A stretch of 64,000 bases of DNA from JAJCYL01 sp963664285 (GTDB lineage: Bacteria; Bacteroidota; Bacteroidia; Cytophagales; Cyclobacteriaceae), in the NCBI GenBank assembly GCA_963664285.2, contig CAXXNX010000057.1, positions 8,154 to 72,153 of the forward strand. Reading direction: 5' to 3'. Both the position numbers and the translations under genes were made by a program. The stretch's first letter is position 1, and each line of letters starts with the position of its first letter. The notes under the pieces are model-generated. The model was not told the DNA's origin. It ran no database searches and saw only the letters and a list, made by a program, of their open reading frames with translations. Shown here piece by piece: positions 8,627-18,929 of this stretch.

Positions 8627-10177
8627 TTACGCCGCTTTTACGAGTTCGGGTTCTTTTTTTATCTGCTTGACAGTCTTGATTTTATCCTGACTTACAGTCA
8701 ACCAAAATGTGTAGGCCGCCCCAATAGCTAAGAATAAATGCCATGGAACAAAACCATATAGACCATAATAGAAATCAAGATAAACCCCAAATATGAAAAA
8801 CACCGACAACACTACTTCGAGATAAGTCGACAAATGAAATCGAGTAGGGAGGTATCTTTTACCTGTCCATGAGCCACCTTTGCCGTTAATGTTATATTTT
8901 GGTGTCCTGACGAAAGGTGTAACTTTCCCTCTAATGCCGTCTATGATAGCTATATTTTGATGTAGTGTTAGTCCTGTGAAAAGGAATGCGAAGGAAGGAA
9001 AATTTCTTATGATATCAATTATGGATCTACGAATTGAATTATATCTGAAATAATAGACGTAAGACATCATATAAATCAGTGTTACCGTGTAGATCAATCC
9101 AATTGACGACCACTGCCAAACATCAGCGAATTTCTCGCTAGTGGCTGCTACGTGCACAAAAGGCACGCTAAATACTGCAATTATTAATATGGCAACATTA
9201 GCCGATATATTCCAGAGATCAGCAAATAAATGGAATTTGGCTGCAAAAGGCATCTTCATTTTTAATGCCTGCCTGGTTAGTTTCTTTACCACTTCGGTCT
9301 TTCCCTTGCTCCACCGGTAATATTGGTTCTTTACACCATTGATAGTAACGGGTACCTCACCTGGACACTCGATATGATTAGTATAATTGAATTTCCATCC
9401 TTTCATCTGTGCCCGAAATGCCAGGTCCAAATCTTCACTCAAAGTATCACCTGTCCAACCACCGGCATCTTCCACACAAGTCTTTCTCCACACACCGCCT
9501 GAACCATTAAACCTTATATAATAACCGGCCAGACTACGACCAAATTGCTCCAATAAGAAAAAAGCGTCTATAGAAAGTGTCTGTAACTTCGTTAACAAAC
9601 TATAATCCCCATTCAGGTGTGCCCATCTAGCCTGTACTACACCTACGTTGTCATTATCAAAATAAGGTAGAACCTTAAGGAGAAAATCCTTATCAGGAAG
9701 AAAGTCTGCATCAAATAGTGCTATGAACTCTCCCCTGGCTTTTGGAGTTGCTTCCGCCAATGCTCCAGCTTTGTATCCTGATCTGTTAGTCCGATGGACA
9801 TGTTTGATGTCAATCCCCTGTTCTTGCCAAAGACCTATTCGTTTAGCTACAACCTCTTTAGTATCATCGGTAGAATCATCCAAAATCTGAATTTCCAACT
9901 TTGAAGCCGGATAGTTAAATGATGCCACGCGATCAATGACTCGCTCGGCAACATACAACTCGTTATACAATGGTACTTGAACAGTTACTACCGGAATATC
10001 CGGATCTTTTGGGTCATGAGGTGGATATCTTAACTCTTTCCCCTTGTTTTTCTTTTTTCTCCTTTTCTCAATTTCAACATGGATAATCAAGTGAATAAGT
10101 GAAATGGTATACAAAACCCAAATAGCCAGAAAAAAAAAGTATACCGTAAAAATAAAAGTGTCCATAGAACTCGTCAA
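8627..10177 (-). CDS. Processive family 2 glycosyltransferase (cellulose-synthase-like)
   Basis: 516 residues. An N-terminal membrane helix is followed by a cytosolic GT2 domain with the D,D,D,QxxRW set: LDDSTDDTKEV, DADFLPD, TLSEDLDLAFRAQMKGW and QYYRWSKGK. C-terminal membrane helices form the likely export channel, and the tail is KKEPELVKAA. Such enzymes polymerise and extrude beta-linked polysaccharide or make glucosylceramide-like products. No PilZ domain or BcsB partner is present, so cellulose itself is not implied. The pair with the downstream GT2 (gap 13 bp) looks like an operon. Confidence 0.9.
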   Translation of the reverse strand: MTSSMDTFIFTVYFFFLAIWVLYTISLIHLIIHVEIEKRRKKKNKGKELRYPPHDPKDPDIPVVTVQVPLYNELYVAERVIDRVASFNYPASKLEIQILDDSTDDTKEVVAKRIGLWQEQGIDIKHVHRTNRSGYKAGALAEATPKARGEFIALFDADFLPDKDFLLKVLPYFDNDNVGVVQARWAHLNGDYSLLTKLQTLSIDAFFLLEQFGRSLAGYYIRFNGSGGVWRKTCVEDAGGWTGDTLSEDLDLAFRAQMKGWKFNYTNHIECPGEVPVTINGVKNQYYRWSKGKTEVVKKLTRQALKMKMPFAAKFHLFADLWNISANVAILIIAVFSVPFVHVAATSEKFADVWQWSSIGLIYTVTLIYMMSYVYYFRYNSIRRSIIDIIRNFPSFAFLFTGLTLHQNIAIIDGIRGKVTPFVRTPKYNINGKGGSWTGKRYLPTRFHLSTYLEVVLSVFFIFGVYLDFYYGLYGFVPWHLFLAIGAAYTFWLTVSQDKIKTVKQIKKEPELVKAA

Positions 10178-10600
10178 AAAATCTCCGCGAAGGTAGTAAA
10201 GAACTCCTTCTTATTGAGACAACGACTAAACAGTGGTCGCCTGACTTAGTTTATTTAATTAAAATGTCGGCAAAGTTAAATTTAAAAACAAAACATACAC
10301 TTAATTTCTCAGTTATTCATCACTTATATTCAAATGCAAAGCATTTTGAATAAAAATAAAGAACACAATTTCTGTAACGATCAATTTGATAATATATTGA
10401 TTCGAATTAAATAAAACCATTTCCATCAATAAATAGATGAGAAAGGTATTGAAACCTTTTACCGAAAGGCGGCAGACATCATCAAAGCATGGGATGCCGA
10501 AAGGGGCAAATTTCAACTTGGGGATAAAAAAGACCTATCCTGTTTGTGTTTTTCATCAGAATCGACATAAACATAAATATTTCCATTTCTAAAAATGAAA
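10178..10600. other. Intergenic stretch without a supported gene
   Basis: 420 bp of AT-rich sequence between two minus-strand genes. Short frames exist in several phases over 10430-10560, but none has a recognisable product or a decisive start. It probably holds the promoter of the GT2 operon. Confidence 0.5.
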
Positions 10601-13228
10601 TTAATCTACAAGAGTGAGTGTGCCCCTAAATTCGCTTTTGGAGTAGGCTACATTATAGTAATAGGTTCCTTGCGTATAATCCAAAGCGCCCCAGACAAAG
10701 TTCCTGTCTTTAGATTCGAATACCGGTTTTCCATACCTGTTAACAATAGTTACATTTTGGAAAATGTCATCGCAGCTGTCAGGAGGTAAATTAAATGACG
10801 GATTCTCATTACCGGACAATGAGAACGCATCATTCATCTCGTCTCCATTTGGTGTAAGTACATTAGGTGGCTCAAATTGATCAAACGTAACTGGAGTATC
10901 AAATATCCTTAAAGTCACCGAAAGTGTGTCGGATTTTGGTTCAGAACAACTGTTATCTCTCAATAAAAAGCCTATCTCAAACTCCCGGGGACTGCCGTCA
11001 TTATTCAATAACGAACATTCAGGTGTCCAGTTCAATATGGAAGTCACTTCCGACGAACCTTCGATGGTCTCAAATTCAAAGCTCTCCGAAGATGGTAATT
11101 CAAAACCATCAAGCAGTGACAAAATAATGCCATCACCATCATCATCCGTTCCGACAATGGGCAACTCCAAAGGAGCCAGGACTTTAACATCAATCACATC
11201 TCTATCCTGAATAGAAGCACCATCAACATCACCGGATATAACCGGTGGATTGTTAAATGAAATAATGAGTTTGAATACCACGGCTAATGTATCCGCATTT
11301 GGAACCTTACACTTATCATGGTCAGTTGCTACAAACTTAACCGTGAATTCATCCTTTCCCATGAGATCAATGCTGTTACAATTAAATTGCCATGAGAACT
11401 TCGATGAAGCACTTGACACACCGCTATCAGGAAGAAATTGAATACCCAAATCGTCGAGATCGAAGTCCTCAATAACCGCATTTAATATAACTGTATCTCC
11501 ATCTGTGTCAATAGCGGAAACTACGAAGTCAATTAATTCATAAAGCACCACCTCTACAATGTTTTGGCCGGTCGAGGTAGTTACAACAGGATCTGTATTG
11601 GGTGGTAGGTTTACTGTAACATCAAGATTAAGTATGTCGGCATTTGGAAACATACATTCATCCCTATCTTCAAGCGCCAATAGCAACTGGAATTCATTTT
11701 GAATTCCGAAATCATGCGCCAGACAATTCCCATCAAGACTATAGTTGATGGCAATACTGCCATTGATGCCCATGGTCGGGCTAAAAGTCATTCCGAACTG
11801 AGCCGGATCAAACCCTTCATTTAAAATAATCAGATCAAGGGTATCACCATCAATATCTGTCCCTGAAATGACCTGACTTATAGTTTCTCCCTCATTAATC
11901 ACGATATTAATTTGATTAACAGCAGCATCAAATACTGGTGATTGATTCGGGGGTGGTTCTACAAAGAATGACATACGTAGTGTGTCCATCCGTGGCAACG
12001 GACATGAATCATCCATAGCAATGAAATCGATGAGAAATGTTTGGCCAGGAATAAACGGACAGTCTGGTATACAAACTTCCACTGATAGCTCATCCTCAGC
12101 TCCCATGATCTGAGCGGTGGTGAAACTGAAAATTTCCGACACATCATCATTGAAATTGACACCCAAGGCTTTCAGGGTAACGTTCTCTTCGCCATCCATA
12201 TCAGTGACCATAAACTGAAAGCATTTGTTTTCAGTTGCAGTAAAAGAAATTAAATCTCCTTCCGAGTAAATAGCACCGTTGTCAGGGCGCGTCGCATTAA
12301 CTACCGGTGCATTTCCTGGAGTACAGCCATCTATGACGAGTAACTGAAAATCTCTCCTGGCCTCCCCTATTTTCACGCCATCTCTGAATTCTTCCACCAG
12401 GGCTGCAAAGACATACAAACCAGGGTTGTCAGGACGCACAGTGACAAACCCCACATTACTGATGTTCAATGATGGATTTCCGGGAACAATATTTTGATTG
12501 TTTATGCCTGGGACCCACATCACTTTTCGATTCGGATCCGGATATTGTGGAATAGGCAAAGCAACAGTCGAAGAACTATTCAAAGGCTCTGCCAATGAGT
12601 AAACTAATGAGTCACCATCGAGGTCAATTCCGGCAAAATCGACGTAATAAAGCTCCCCCACACATGCAAAATCGCTTAAGGGTGGAAATAAGGAAGGAGA
12701 AGAGTTGACAAAGGGAACTCCATCCTTCATGATTGGCGGAAAATCCAAAGCATAAGTCATCCCTGTAGCCAACGGATTAGATATATTTACAACCGCACCA
12801 TTTCGACAGCATCTCTCCCAAACAAAAAAATACCCTTCCGGATCATTGAATTGGTTTGGGTCCAGGGTGACATCCTTCGTAAATAATACTTTTTCAGTAC
12901 TTAATTCTGCAATGGCACAGTCAGGATTTGTATAAAGTACCCGTTTCTGGGAAGTTAATGAAAGCGTATCAATTCTTATTAGTTCCCGATCACTTTTCCG
13001 GTAGGTAAATACATAGATCTGAGCCTCCGGCCCGGGGTTAAAAGTCTGTGCACGGTCAAAGTATTGAATGACGTTGATCCTATAGTTAAAACCATTGAGA
13101 TGTATCAATTCTATTTCCCCTCCTACAATGTGGAATGCAAGGGCCTTGGTTGTGAATAAGGCGATGGTTAATCCAACAAAAGCAAGAAATCGAGCACAAT
13201 TCTTTTTACCCAAAAAGAGTGAAGACAT
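10601..13228 (-). CDS. Large secreted protein with gliding-motility-associated C-terminal domain
   Basis: 875 residues. A signal peptide (hydrophobic core FLAFVGLTIALFTT, cleavage near ALA-FHIVGGE) is followed by a segment starting HIVGGEIELIHLNGFNYRI, common to Bacteroidota surface proteins, then repeated immunoglobulin/cadherin-like units with TDxDGD motifs (about residues 335-760) that suggest calcium-binding beta-sandwiches. The last about 90 residues (PPNVLTPNGDEMNDAF ... NRYGKPVFES ... GTYYYNV) match the gliding motility-associated C-terminal / type B T9SS sorting domain. The protein is thus predicted to be exported by type IX secretion and held at the surface. Frame intact over 2.6 kb. 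Confidence 0.9.
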   Translation of the reverse strand: MSSLFLGKKNCARFLAFVGLTIALFTTKALAFHIVGGEIELIHLNGFNYRINVIQYFDRAQTFNPGPEAQIYVFTYRKSDRELIRIDTLSLTSQKRVLYTNPDCAIAELSTEKVLFTKDVTLDPNQFNDPEGYFFVWERCCRNGAVVNISNPLATGMTYALDFPPIMKDGVPFVNSSPSLFPPLSDFACVGELYYVDFAGIDLDGDSLVYSLAEPLNSSSTVALPIPQYPDPNRKVMWVPGINNQNIVPGNPSLNISNVGFVTVRPDNPGLYVFAALVEEFRDGVKIGEARRDFQLLVIDGCTPGNAPVVNATRPDNGAIYSEGDLISFTATENKCFQFMVTDMDGEENVTLKALGVNFNDDVSEIFSFTTAQIMGAEDELSVEVCIPDCPFIPGQTFLIDFIAMDDSCPLPRMDTLRMSFFVEPPPNQSPVFDAAVNQINIVINEGETISQVISGTDIDGDTLDLIILNEGFDPAQFGMTFSPTMGINGSIAINYSLDGNCLAHDFGIQNEFQLLLALEDRDECMFPNADILNLDVTVNLPPNTDPVVTTSTGQNIVEVVLYELIDFVVSAIDTDGDTVILNAVIEDFDLDDLGIQFLPDSGVSSASSKFSWQFNCNSIDLMGKDEFTVKFVATDHDKCKVPNADTLAVVFKLIISFNNPPVISGDVDGASIQDRDVIDVKVLAPLELPIVGTDDDGDGIILSLLDGFELPSSESFEFETIEGSSEVTSILNWTPECSLLNNDGSPREFEIGFLLRDNSCSEPKSDTLSVTLRIFDTPVTFDQFEPPNVLTPNGDEMNDAFSLSGNENPSFNLPPDSCDDIFQNVTIVNRYGKPVFESKDRNFVWGALDYTQGTYYYNVAYSKSEFRGTLTLVD

Positions 13229-13324
13229 GTACAGTGTTTATCGGTGACTGAATCAACACTAATTATACACTTAAAGTCCTATTTATCCTAAGTTGAAATT
13301 TCATGAGGATGCTCCAATTAGGAT

Positions 13325-13332
13325 TAACTTTG
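13325..13332 (+). promoter_or_regulatory. Possible Bacteroidota -7 element upstream of rlmD
   Basis: TAACTTTG fits the TAnnTTTG -7 consensus of Bacteroidota and ends 7 nt before the rlmD ATG. No convincing -33 TTG is spaced correctly, so this is a suggestion only. Confidence 0.35.
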
Positions 13333-13339
13333 CCAATCG

Positions 13340-14759
13340 ATGGGAAGAAAAAAACCGAAGATTCTTGAACAAGTAGAGATTGAGGGTTTAGCCGAAGATG
13401 GCAAATGCATTGCTCATCATGATGGAATGGCTGTTTTTGTGAGTGATGTTGCACCCGGTGATGTCGTCGATGTCCTCGCCTACAAAGCCCGAAAAAACTT
13501 TTTGCAAGGCCGACCGACCACATTTCATCACTTATCTGAGGTCCGGGTAGAGCCAGTTTGTGATCATTTTGGAACCTGTGGGGGCTGTAAATGGCAACAT
13601 GTGTCTTACGAAGCACAACTCCATCATAAACAACAAATTGTGTCAGACAATCTTCTTAGAATTGGTAAAATTGAGCTTCCTGAAATCAACAGAATCATCG
13701 GATCGGAAAATGTTTTCCATTACAGGAACAAACTGGAATTCACATTTTCCAACAAGAAATGGTTAACCCAGGATGAGCTTGTTTCAACCGAAATCTTGAA
13801 TAAAAATGCACTGGGTTTTCACGTACCAAAACTTTATGACAAAGTAGTTGATATTGAAACCTGTCACTTACAGCCCGAGCCTACTAACGCTATCAAAAAC
13901 GAAGTTAGAAAGTATGCACTCCAAAATAACCTCTCCTTTTTCGATATCAGAAAGAAATCCGGCTTCTTGAGGAATTTGATCATACGTATATCCAGCCTGA
14001 ATGAGGTTATGGTAATCCTTCAGGTAGGTCATGAAGATAGTAAAATCAACGATGTGCTTGAGCATATTGCACGGACTTTTCCTGAAATTACATCATTAGT
14101 TTACGTGGGTAAACAGCAAAATGAATGAGACTTTCCATGACCTCACTGTAGAGACTTTTAAAGGCCGGGATTTTATATGGGAAGAGATGGTTAGCTATGC
14201 TAATCCTGACCATAAGCTTAGATTCAGAATCGGTCCTAAGTCATTCTTTCAGACCAATTCAAAACAAGCAGCAACACTTTACAAGATCACGCTGGATTTT
14301 GCCGGCCTGACTGGACAAGAAGTGGTTTACGATCTGTATACGGGCACCGGCACCATAGCACTATATGCTTCAGAATTAGCTTCCAAAGTAGTGGGGATAG
14401 AATATGTTGAAGATGCCATTGAGGATGCCCGACAGAATGCGATTGAAAACAAAATCTCCAATGTGGAATTCATTGCCGGGGATATGAAGGATACCTTGAA
14501 TGATTTAATAATTTCGAAATTTGGAGCACCTCATTTAATTATTACTGATCCACCCAGAACTGGAATGCATCAGGACGTAGTGCGTAAAATCCTGGAAATG
14601 TCACCGGAAAGGGTTGTCTATATCAGTTGTAATCCTGCCGCTCAGGCGAGAGATATTGCTTTAATGGGTGAAGATTATAAGGTTGAAAAAGTTCAACCTG
14701 TTGATATGTTTCCTCATACTCAACATATCGAAAACATTGTTCTATTAACCCACAGGTAA
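13340..14759 (+). pseudogene. rlmD: 23S rRNA (uracil-C5)-methyltransferase, frameshifted
   Basis: Two overlapping frames (13340-14128 and 14121-14759) join into one about 472-residue protein, the normal RlmD length. The first part holds the TRAM domain and a 4Fe-4S cysteine set (CDHFGTCGGCKWQH). The second holds the SAM fold (VYDLYTGTGTIALYAS), DPPRTGMHQDVV, the catalytic Cys in VYISCNPAAQA and the C-terminal VDMFPHTQHIE. One extra G in the GGG at 14107-14109 breaks the frame: without it the sequence reads YVVNSKMNETFHDLTVE, as the family expects. The enzyme methylates 23S rRNA at U1939. Loss is tolerable in bacteria, so this may be a true pseudogene, but a base-call error cannot be excluded. 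Confidence 0.88.
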
Positions 14760-14770
14760 TTTGAGGTTTT

Positions 14771-14778
14771 TATTTTTG
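14771..14778 (+). promoter_or_regulatory. Possible Bacteroidota -7 element
   Basis: TATTTTTG matches TAnnTTTG and lies just upstream of the ATG at 14784, in the short gap after rlmD. It would give the small ORF and the LysE gene their own promoter. Weak evidence. Confidence 0.35.
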
Positions 14779-14783
14779 CAACC

Positions 14784-15146
14784 ATGAACAACGATCCAGA
14801 ACTGAATGGTAAGTATTTAGGCACTATTTCAAGTGATTTTGTAATAGTAGCCGAATCACTAAAAGAAGCATCTTATGAGATCCGCTCGAGAGGATTCTCA
14901 GATTATCCGATATTCCCCATTTCTAAAGTTGAGATTCCCATTGGTCAGCTACTGATTGCAAAAAAGGAAATGGCTTTGCAGTGGAATTACTATGCAACTT
15001 ATGTTGATGAATTCGAGCAGAGAAAATTGATAGATGACAGGAAAAAGTTTGAGGAAACCTTCAAAAATCCTGATGAATTTTGTTGCCTTTTCGTCGTTGA
15101 CGAGGAATTCACAAATTTTATTTACATCCCTTACCCTGTGGATTGA
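14784..15146 (+). CDS. Conserved hypothetical protein (120 aa)
   Basis: 120 residues, soluble, acidic, no signal peptide. It reads as a single compact domain: an N-terminal strand region DFVIVAESLKEASYEIRSRGF, then IFPISKVEIPIGQLLIAKKE, ending VDEEFTNFIYIPYPVD. I do not recognise a named family. Its stop overlaps the start of the LysE-type exporter (TGATG at 15144-15148), so the two are probably translationally coupled. Frame intact. Confidence 0.75.
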   Translation: MNNDPELNGKYLGTISSDFVIVAESLKEASYEIRSRGFSDYPIFPISKVEIPIGQLLIAKKEMALQWNYYATYVDEFEQRKLIDDRKKFEETFKNPDEFCCLFVVDEEFTNFIYIPYPVD

Positions 15147-15498
15147 TGATTACCATCTTTTTTAAAGGGATTGTTACTGGTTTATTATTCGTTTTTTCCT
15201 TTGGGCCGGCATTCTTTGCTAACATCAGCGCCAGTATGAGCCGAGGTTTCTCAGCAGGGGCTATGGTGGTTGTTGGAGTATCCTTAACTGATATCAGTTT
15301 CGCTTTACTCAGTATTTTTGGTCTCGCAAGTTTTCTTGACAATCCGACCATGCAGTTCTGGATTACCCTTACAGGAGGACTAGTTGTAATAACATTTGGA
15401 ATAATCAGTGTTTTACGTCCTCCATCATCATCCTTTCGGCAAGTAACTTCAGAGAAAAAGGACCATCATCTCTTTTTCTTACAAGGAATGTTGATTAA
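15146..15498 (+). pseudogene. LysE-family exporter, 5' half (split by IS1380 copy C)
   Basis: The start ATG overlaps the previous stop. Three hydrophobic segments are seen (FFKGIVTGLLFVFSFGPAFF; AGAMVVVGVSLTDISFALLS; FWITLTGGLVVITFGIISVL), the LysE/RhtB exporter pattern. The gene breaks at the TTAA of 15495-15498. Joining it to 17139 across the element restores GMLINGLNPYIIIFWAGVVG exactly, the conserved LNP(Y/F)I motif of the family. The substrate is unknown (amino acid or similar). No intact exporter can be made while the IS is present. Confidence 0.9.
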
Positions 15499-17134
15499 CC
15501 CGCATTATTCATAGGCCACCAATTTTGGGATTAATAATGGGTTGCTAACTATTTTTGATTGGAGTGTATGTATTAATTTGAAGATCAACCAGGTTTCTGG
15601 ATTTCAAAGGACATTAGAGCGTTTTTTTGTTAGAATTTTTCAATTTTCAGTCAAAGCTCTATTGTGTTCTTATGGAAGAACATTTTTTTGATTAAACTAA
15701 ACTGTTTAACTGATCGGTCAGTTCACCGTAAGCAAATCGCCCAGCAGGTATTGATATCTAAAGGCTCTTGAGAATTGTATTGTCAATGATCTTTTCCTTT
15801 CTTTCAGGCACGCCCCAACCTTCATCAGGTAAAGCCGGATATTGTCCACTTGCCATCGTTTAGCAAAGTGGTGTTTTGTTTTGGCAATTAATAATTTAAT
15901 CTGCCGGAACATTTCATAACAGAGGGTAGCGATGATTAAACGCATGAAATTGGCCCAGTAGCGATGACAGGAAAGCCGGTCGGAATAAGTCATGTTTTTG
16001 AGTTCCTTTATTCGATTTTCACTGGCATCACCTCGCTTGACATAAAAATCAAAGTAAATCTGTTGAGCGGTCATCGCTTCAAAGTTGCTCACAAAGTAAC
16101 GGACATTCATTCCTTTTCCGGTAGACTCCACTTTGGCGTACAGCTTTTCAGAACGATCCCAGCTTTTGGCCTGGTAAGTAAACGGGCCAACAAACTCTTG
16201 ATGTTTGATGATTTTTGAAGCATATTCCTTTTTTACTTCAATGATAGTCTGTTTGGTAAAAGTCTTTAAAACTTCATTACTACTAATACCTAAACAAAAT
16301 TGAAGGTCAAACTGCTTAGCTATCCGATAAAAAGATGCTCCTGAAAAGCCACTATCCGCTCGAATAAGGATCTTTACTGAGGGCAGTTTTTTTCTGATTT
16401 TAATGACAATCCTTTTCAATAAGGCCACAAACCATTTGTTGGAGTGACAATTGCCCGGACGTAGTACTGGTAAAATGACCTGACCGGTGTTCCCGTCCTT
16501 AAAGAACAACTCATGGTACATAGTCTGTCCATAATAGCCATTATACAAACTGAGTTGTTGGGATCCATGAGTAGGGTCATCGGTACCATCTACATCAATG
16601 ATGATTTGACCAGTCTTCTCTTTCAACTCCTCTACATAACGGTCTACAAACCATTGACTCATCTGGTAGATCAGACTCCGATCGGCCTTGTTTTCAAATC
16701 GACTTAAAGTAGGCTGGGAACATAATCCGCTATCTAGTACTTTACGGATCACCGGATCCTCTCGGAGTTTTTGTTCGTCATTGCAATCCTGATAGCCCTG
16801 CATCATTAAAAACACCCGTTGGCGAAGCATTTCTTCATAAGTGTATTCGATAAAAAAGGGGTTTCGATAGTCAGGAATCAGTGCGGCGAAGCTTTTTAAT
16901 AGACCAGTCTTTCTCTACTCTACTTTTTCACTTAACAATATCGCTCCGTCTTATTTTGTTGTCTAGCTAATCGCTGATGCTGAAAAATCAAATTTAAAAG
17001 CTTGTTTTCCTCGATAAAATACGGTATCTTTTTCCTTATATTCAGGCATAAATTAATTGCTTATTTTGTTGTCTAACTATCTCAATATAAGCAATTTATG
17101 CCTGTTTTTTATTGTCTACTATGAATTTTTCGGG
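15499..17134 (-). mobile_element. IS1380-family element, copy C (1636 bp, defective)
   Basis: Terminal repeats are intact and flanked by TTAA at 15495-15498 and 17135-17138, a perfect target duplication inside the LysE gene. It is 15 bp longer than the reference copy because of two small insertions in the transposase N-terminal region, one of which copies sequence from the element's own 5' hairpin. Confidence 0.96.
15718..17049 (-). pseudogene. IS1380 transposase, copy C, with in-frame stops
   Basis: Equivalent to the 438-residue transposase, but with an extra TAG triplet (GTAGAG-TAG-AGA near 16912-16920) and a 12-bp gain near 16950-16966 that brings in TAG and TAA. The inserted bases read TAGACAACAAAATAAG, identical to the loop and right arm of the element's 5' hairpin (equivalent of 2115-2130). 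The remaining open frame begins at Met69 (MLRQRVF, 16830) and retains the DDE residues but lacks the N-terminal region. It is probably inactive, though in principle mobilisable by another copy. Confidence 0.93.
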
Positions 17135-17401
17135 TTAACGGGCTTAATCCTTATATCATCATCTTTTGGGCTGGTGTGGTCGGTACCACAATGGTAGAAA
17201 TGTCATTCACACAAAAAGATGGGCTAATCTTTTTTTCAGGAGTTCTATGCACCATGTTATGCCTTGACCTCGTAAAAGCAGCGCTAGCCAACAGGATATA
17301 CGATTTTCTTGGACCTGAAAAGATCTCATTGATCAGCAAGACCATAGGTCTGATTTTTGTTACTATTAGGTTTAGGCTTACTGGTCTCCCTGGTATTATA
17401 A
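17135..17401 (+). pseudogene. LysE-family exporter, 3' half (also frameshifted)
   Basis: Continues the 5' half after IS removal: LNPYIIIFWAGVVGTTMVEM, then LIFFSGVLCTMLCLDLVKAA, LANRIYDFLGPEKIS and a last membrane helix. Near 17366 a one-base shift is needed to read GLGLLVSLVL and stop at 17399-17401, a normal LysE ending; the uncorrected frame runs on to 17421 with unlikely residues. The gene therefore carries both an IS and an independent frameshift. Confidence 0.8.
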
Positions 17402-17525
17402 ATTACGAGATCGTTCTTTGAGTTTGGGTATCATGGCGTCTCCTTCCTCTTTGACTCAATTTAGGGCCGGGTTACCAGACCAATAATGAGCCAAATCATT
17501 GTTACCCACGACCATAATTACAGCC

Positions 17526-18193
17526 TTATATTTTCCAGAAATCACTCACTAAACCCACACTGGCAAATATGTTTCTCGCTTGCTCTTTTGATTTTCTGGT
17601 CCACTGGGGTGACAAATAATAGCCATACCATTCCCGGGCGAGATCCCAGATTAGCACTATTGGTTGAACTTCAGTTTTAGGAACGTTTTCATGCTTACAC
17701 CACTGATCAATAGCGCTTTCAGAATCAAAGGATAACATATTTGAACAGGTGTAAATCACGTTGTCCCAAAATTGAGCTGGAGGCACAAGAAAATGCACTA
17801 ATAAATGATCTTCCACCACCTTGCCATCCCTGATATGAATTTGCGACGCTTCCTTAGTACCATTTAGTTTAGTATAGATCGTAACATCTCCAACACTTAC
17901 CAAGGATGCTATACCCAAAGCACACCAGGTACAGTTGCTATACCAGCTCTGTTTATCGCTTCAACCCAGAAAAGTATTGGCATCAGTGAAAAAGGATGAG
18001 CTACCCAGATCTTGTAAGTATTGGGGTGTAGCACTAAAGCATGATTTGTTACCAGGTCATCCAGGGCTTGTTCAATTTTAGCGGTGCCCGATTTGGTAAG
18101 TGAGGACAATTCCTTTACATGCGGAGCATGGCCGCAATCGAATATGTATTGATTTATATGGTACCGAATAATGTCCTGAAATTCTTGTTCCAT
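17526..18193 (-). pseudogene. Alkylmercury-lyase (MerB)-like protein, frameshifted
   Basis: Two frames (17909-18193 and 17526-17918) join near 17945 by restoring one missing base, giving NRAWYSNCTWCALGIASLVS. The N-terminal part is a small helical DNA-binding-like domain; the C-terminal part is MerB-like: HPFSLMPILFW, WCALGIA, HIRDGKVVEDHLLVHFLVP, NVIYTCSNMLSF and DQWCKHENVP. From memory of E. coli MerB, the two catalytic cysteines align, but the catalytic Asp of WCALD is Gly here, so mercury-carbon lyase activity is doubtful even before the frameshift. No mer genes are adjacent. A regulatory or other role is possible. Confidence 0.75.
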
Positions 18194-18269
18194 TGAGCGA
18201 AGCTAACACCCTGTTTATGGATAATTGTTGCCAACATCATAAGAATCTGTTTACCGGACTACCTCTTTA

Positions 18270-18927
18270 TTACTCTCCAATACGCAAATCATCAGACAGC
18301 TCATTGCGATCTTTTGGAACGTTATCGAAACCACTGTCGAGCAACAACTGTTTGCACTCTCCGATCGCATCGACAATACCCATCCACAAGCCGGTTGTTT
18401 TTGATACTGGTGAGGATGGTATTGACTACATGCTCCCAGTCACCGGCCTTGAGCTTTTCGTTAATGCCCTTATCCCCCAACACAATGACCATATGCTCTA
18501 ATTGGCTTATAAAGAGAAGTACACCTATCCGATCCCCGGTGTTAAAGACTTCCTCCTTCAGAAATAATTCTTCGGATTTCCGGGTAACACGATTGAGCAT
18601 TTTCTCACGACTAATAAGTAATCTTTTTGCTTCCGGGAATATCTTAGGAACCACATACCCAATGGCAATCCAGACAAAAATGGCTACGGCAAGTTCAACG
18701 GGGGTGATGCGAAAAGGAATCAGCGGTAAAAAATACGACATTACACCAAAGATGACCACCGTTAGAGCACCTAACATGGTTGCTAGGTACCAACTGGCTT
18801 CGTCGTAGCTATTACTCTGTGGAACATAATAGGGTACCAATTCTCCTGCGGTTGGCCCTTCGAGATCCTTGACAGCATCCGAAATGCGCTGTTTCTCTTC
18901 CTCTGTGAATTTTGCTTTTTTTTCCAT
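18270..18927 (-). pseudogene. TPM-domain membrane-associated protein, frameshifted near its C-terminus
   Basis: The likely start is MEKKAKFTEEEKQRISDAV (18927). A TPM-fold core (DRIGVLLFISQLEHMVIVLG, GINEKLKAGDWEHVVNTI) is split by two hydrophobic segments (ALTVVIFGVMSYFLPLIPF; VELAVAIFVWIAIGYVVPKI). An extra G in GATGGGTATTG (about 18393) shifts the frame; corrected, the protein ends GIVDAIGECKQLLLDSGF ... ELSDDLRIGE with stop at 18270-18272. These proteins are usually encoded with lemA and a YgcG-type TPM protein, remnants of both of which are here. Function of the trio is not established. Confidence 0.8.
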
Positions 18928-18929
18928 AA

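Noticed and set aside
10313..10516. 67-residue minus-strand ORF and overlapping plus-strand frames
   Set aside because: No start signal, no family, and composition typical of AT-rich non-coding DNA; three phases look equally poor.
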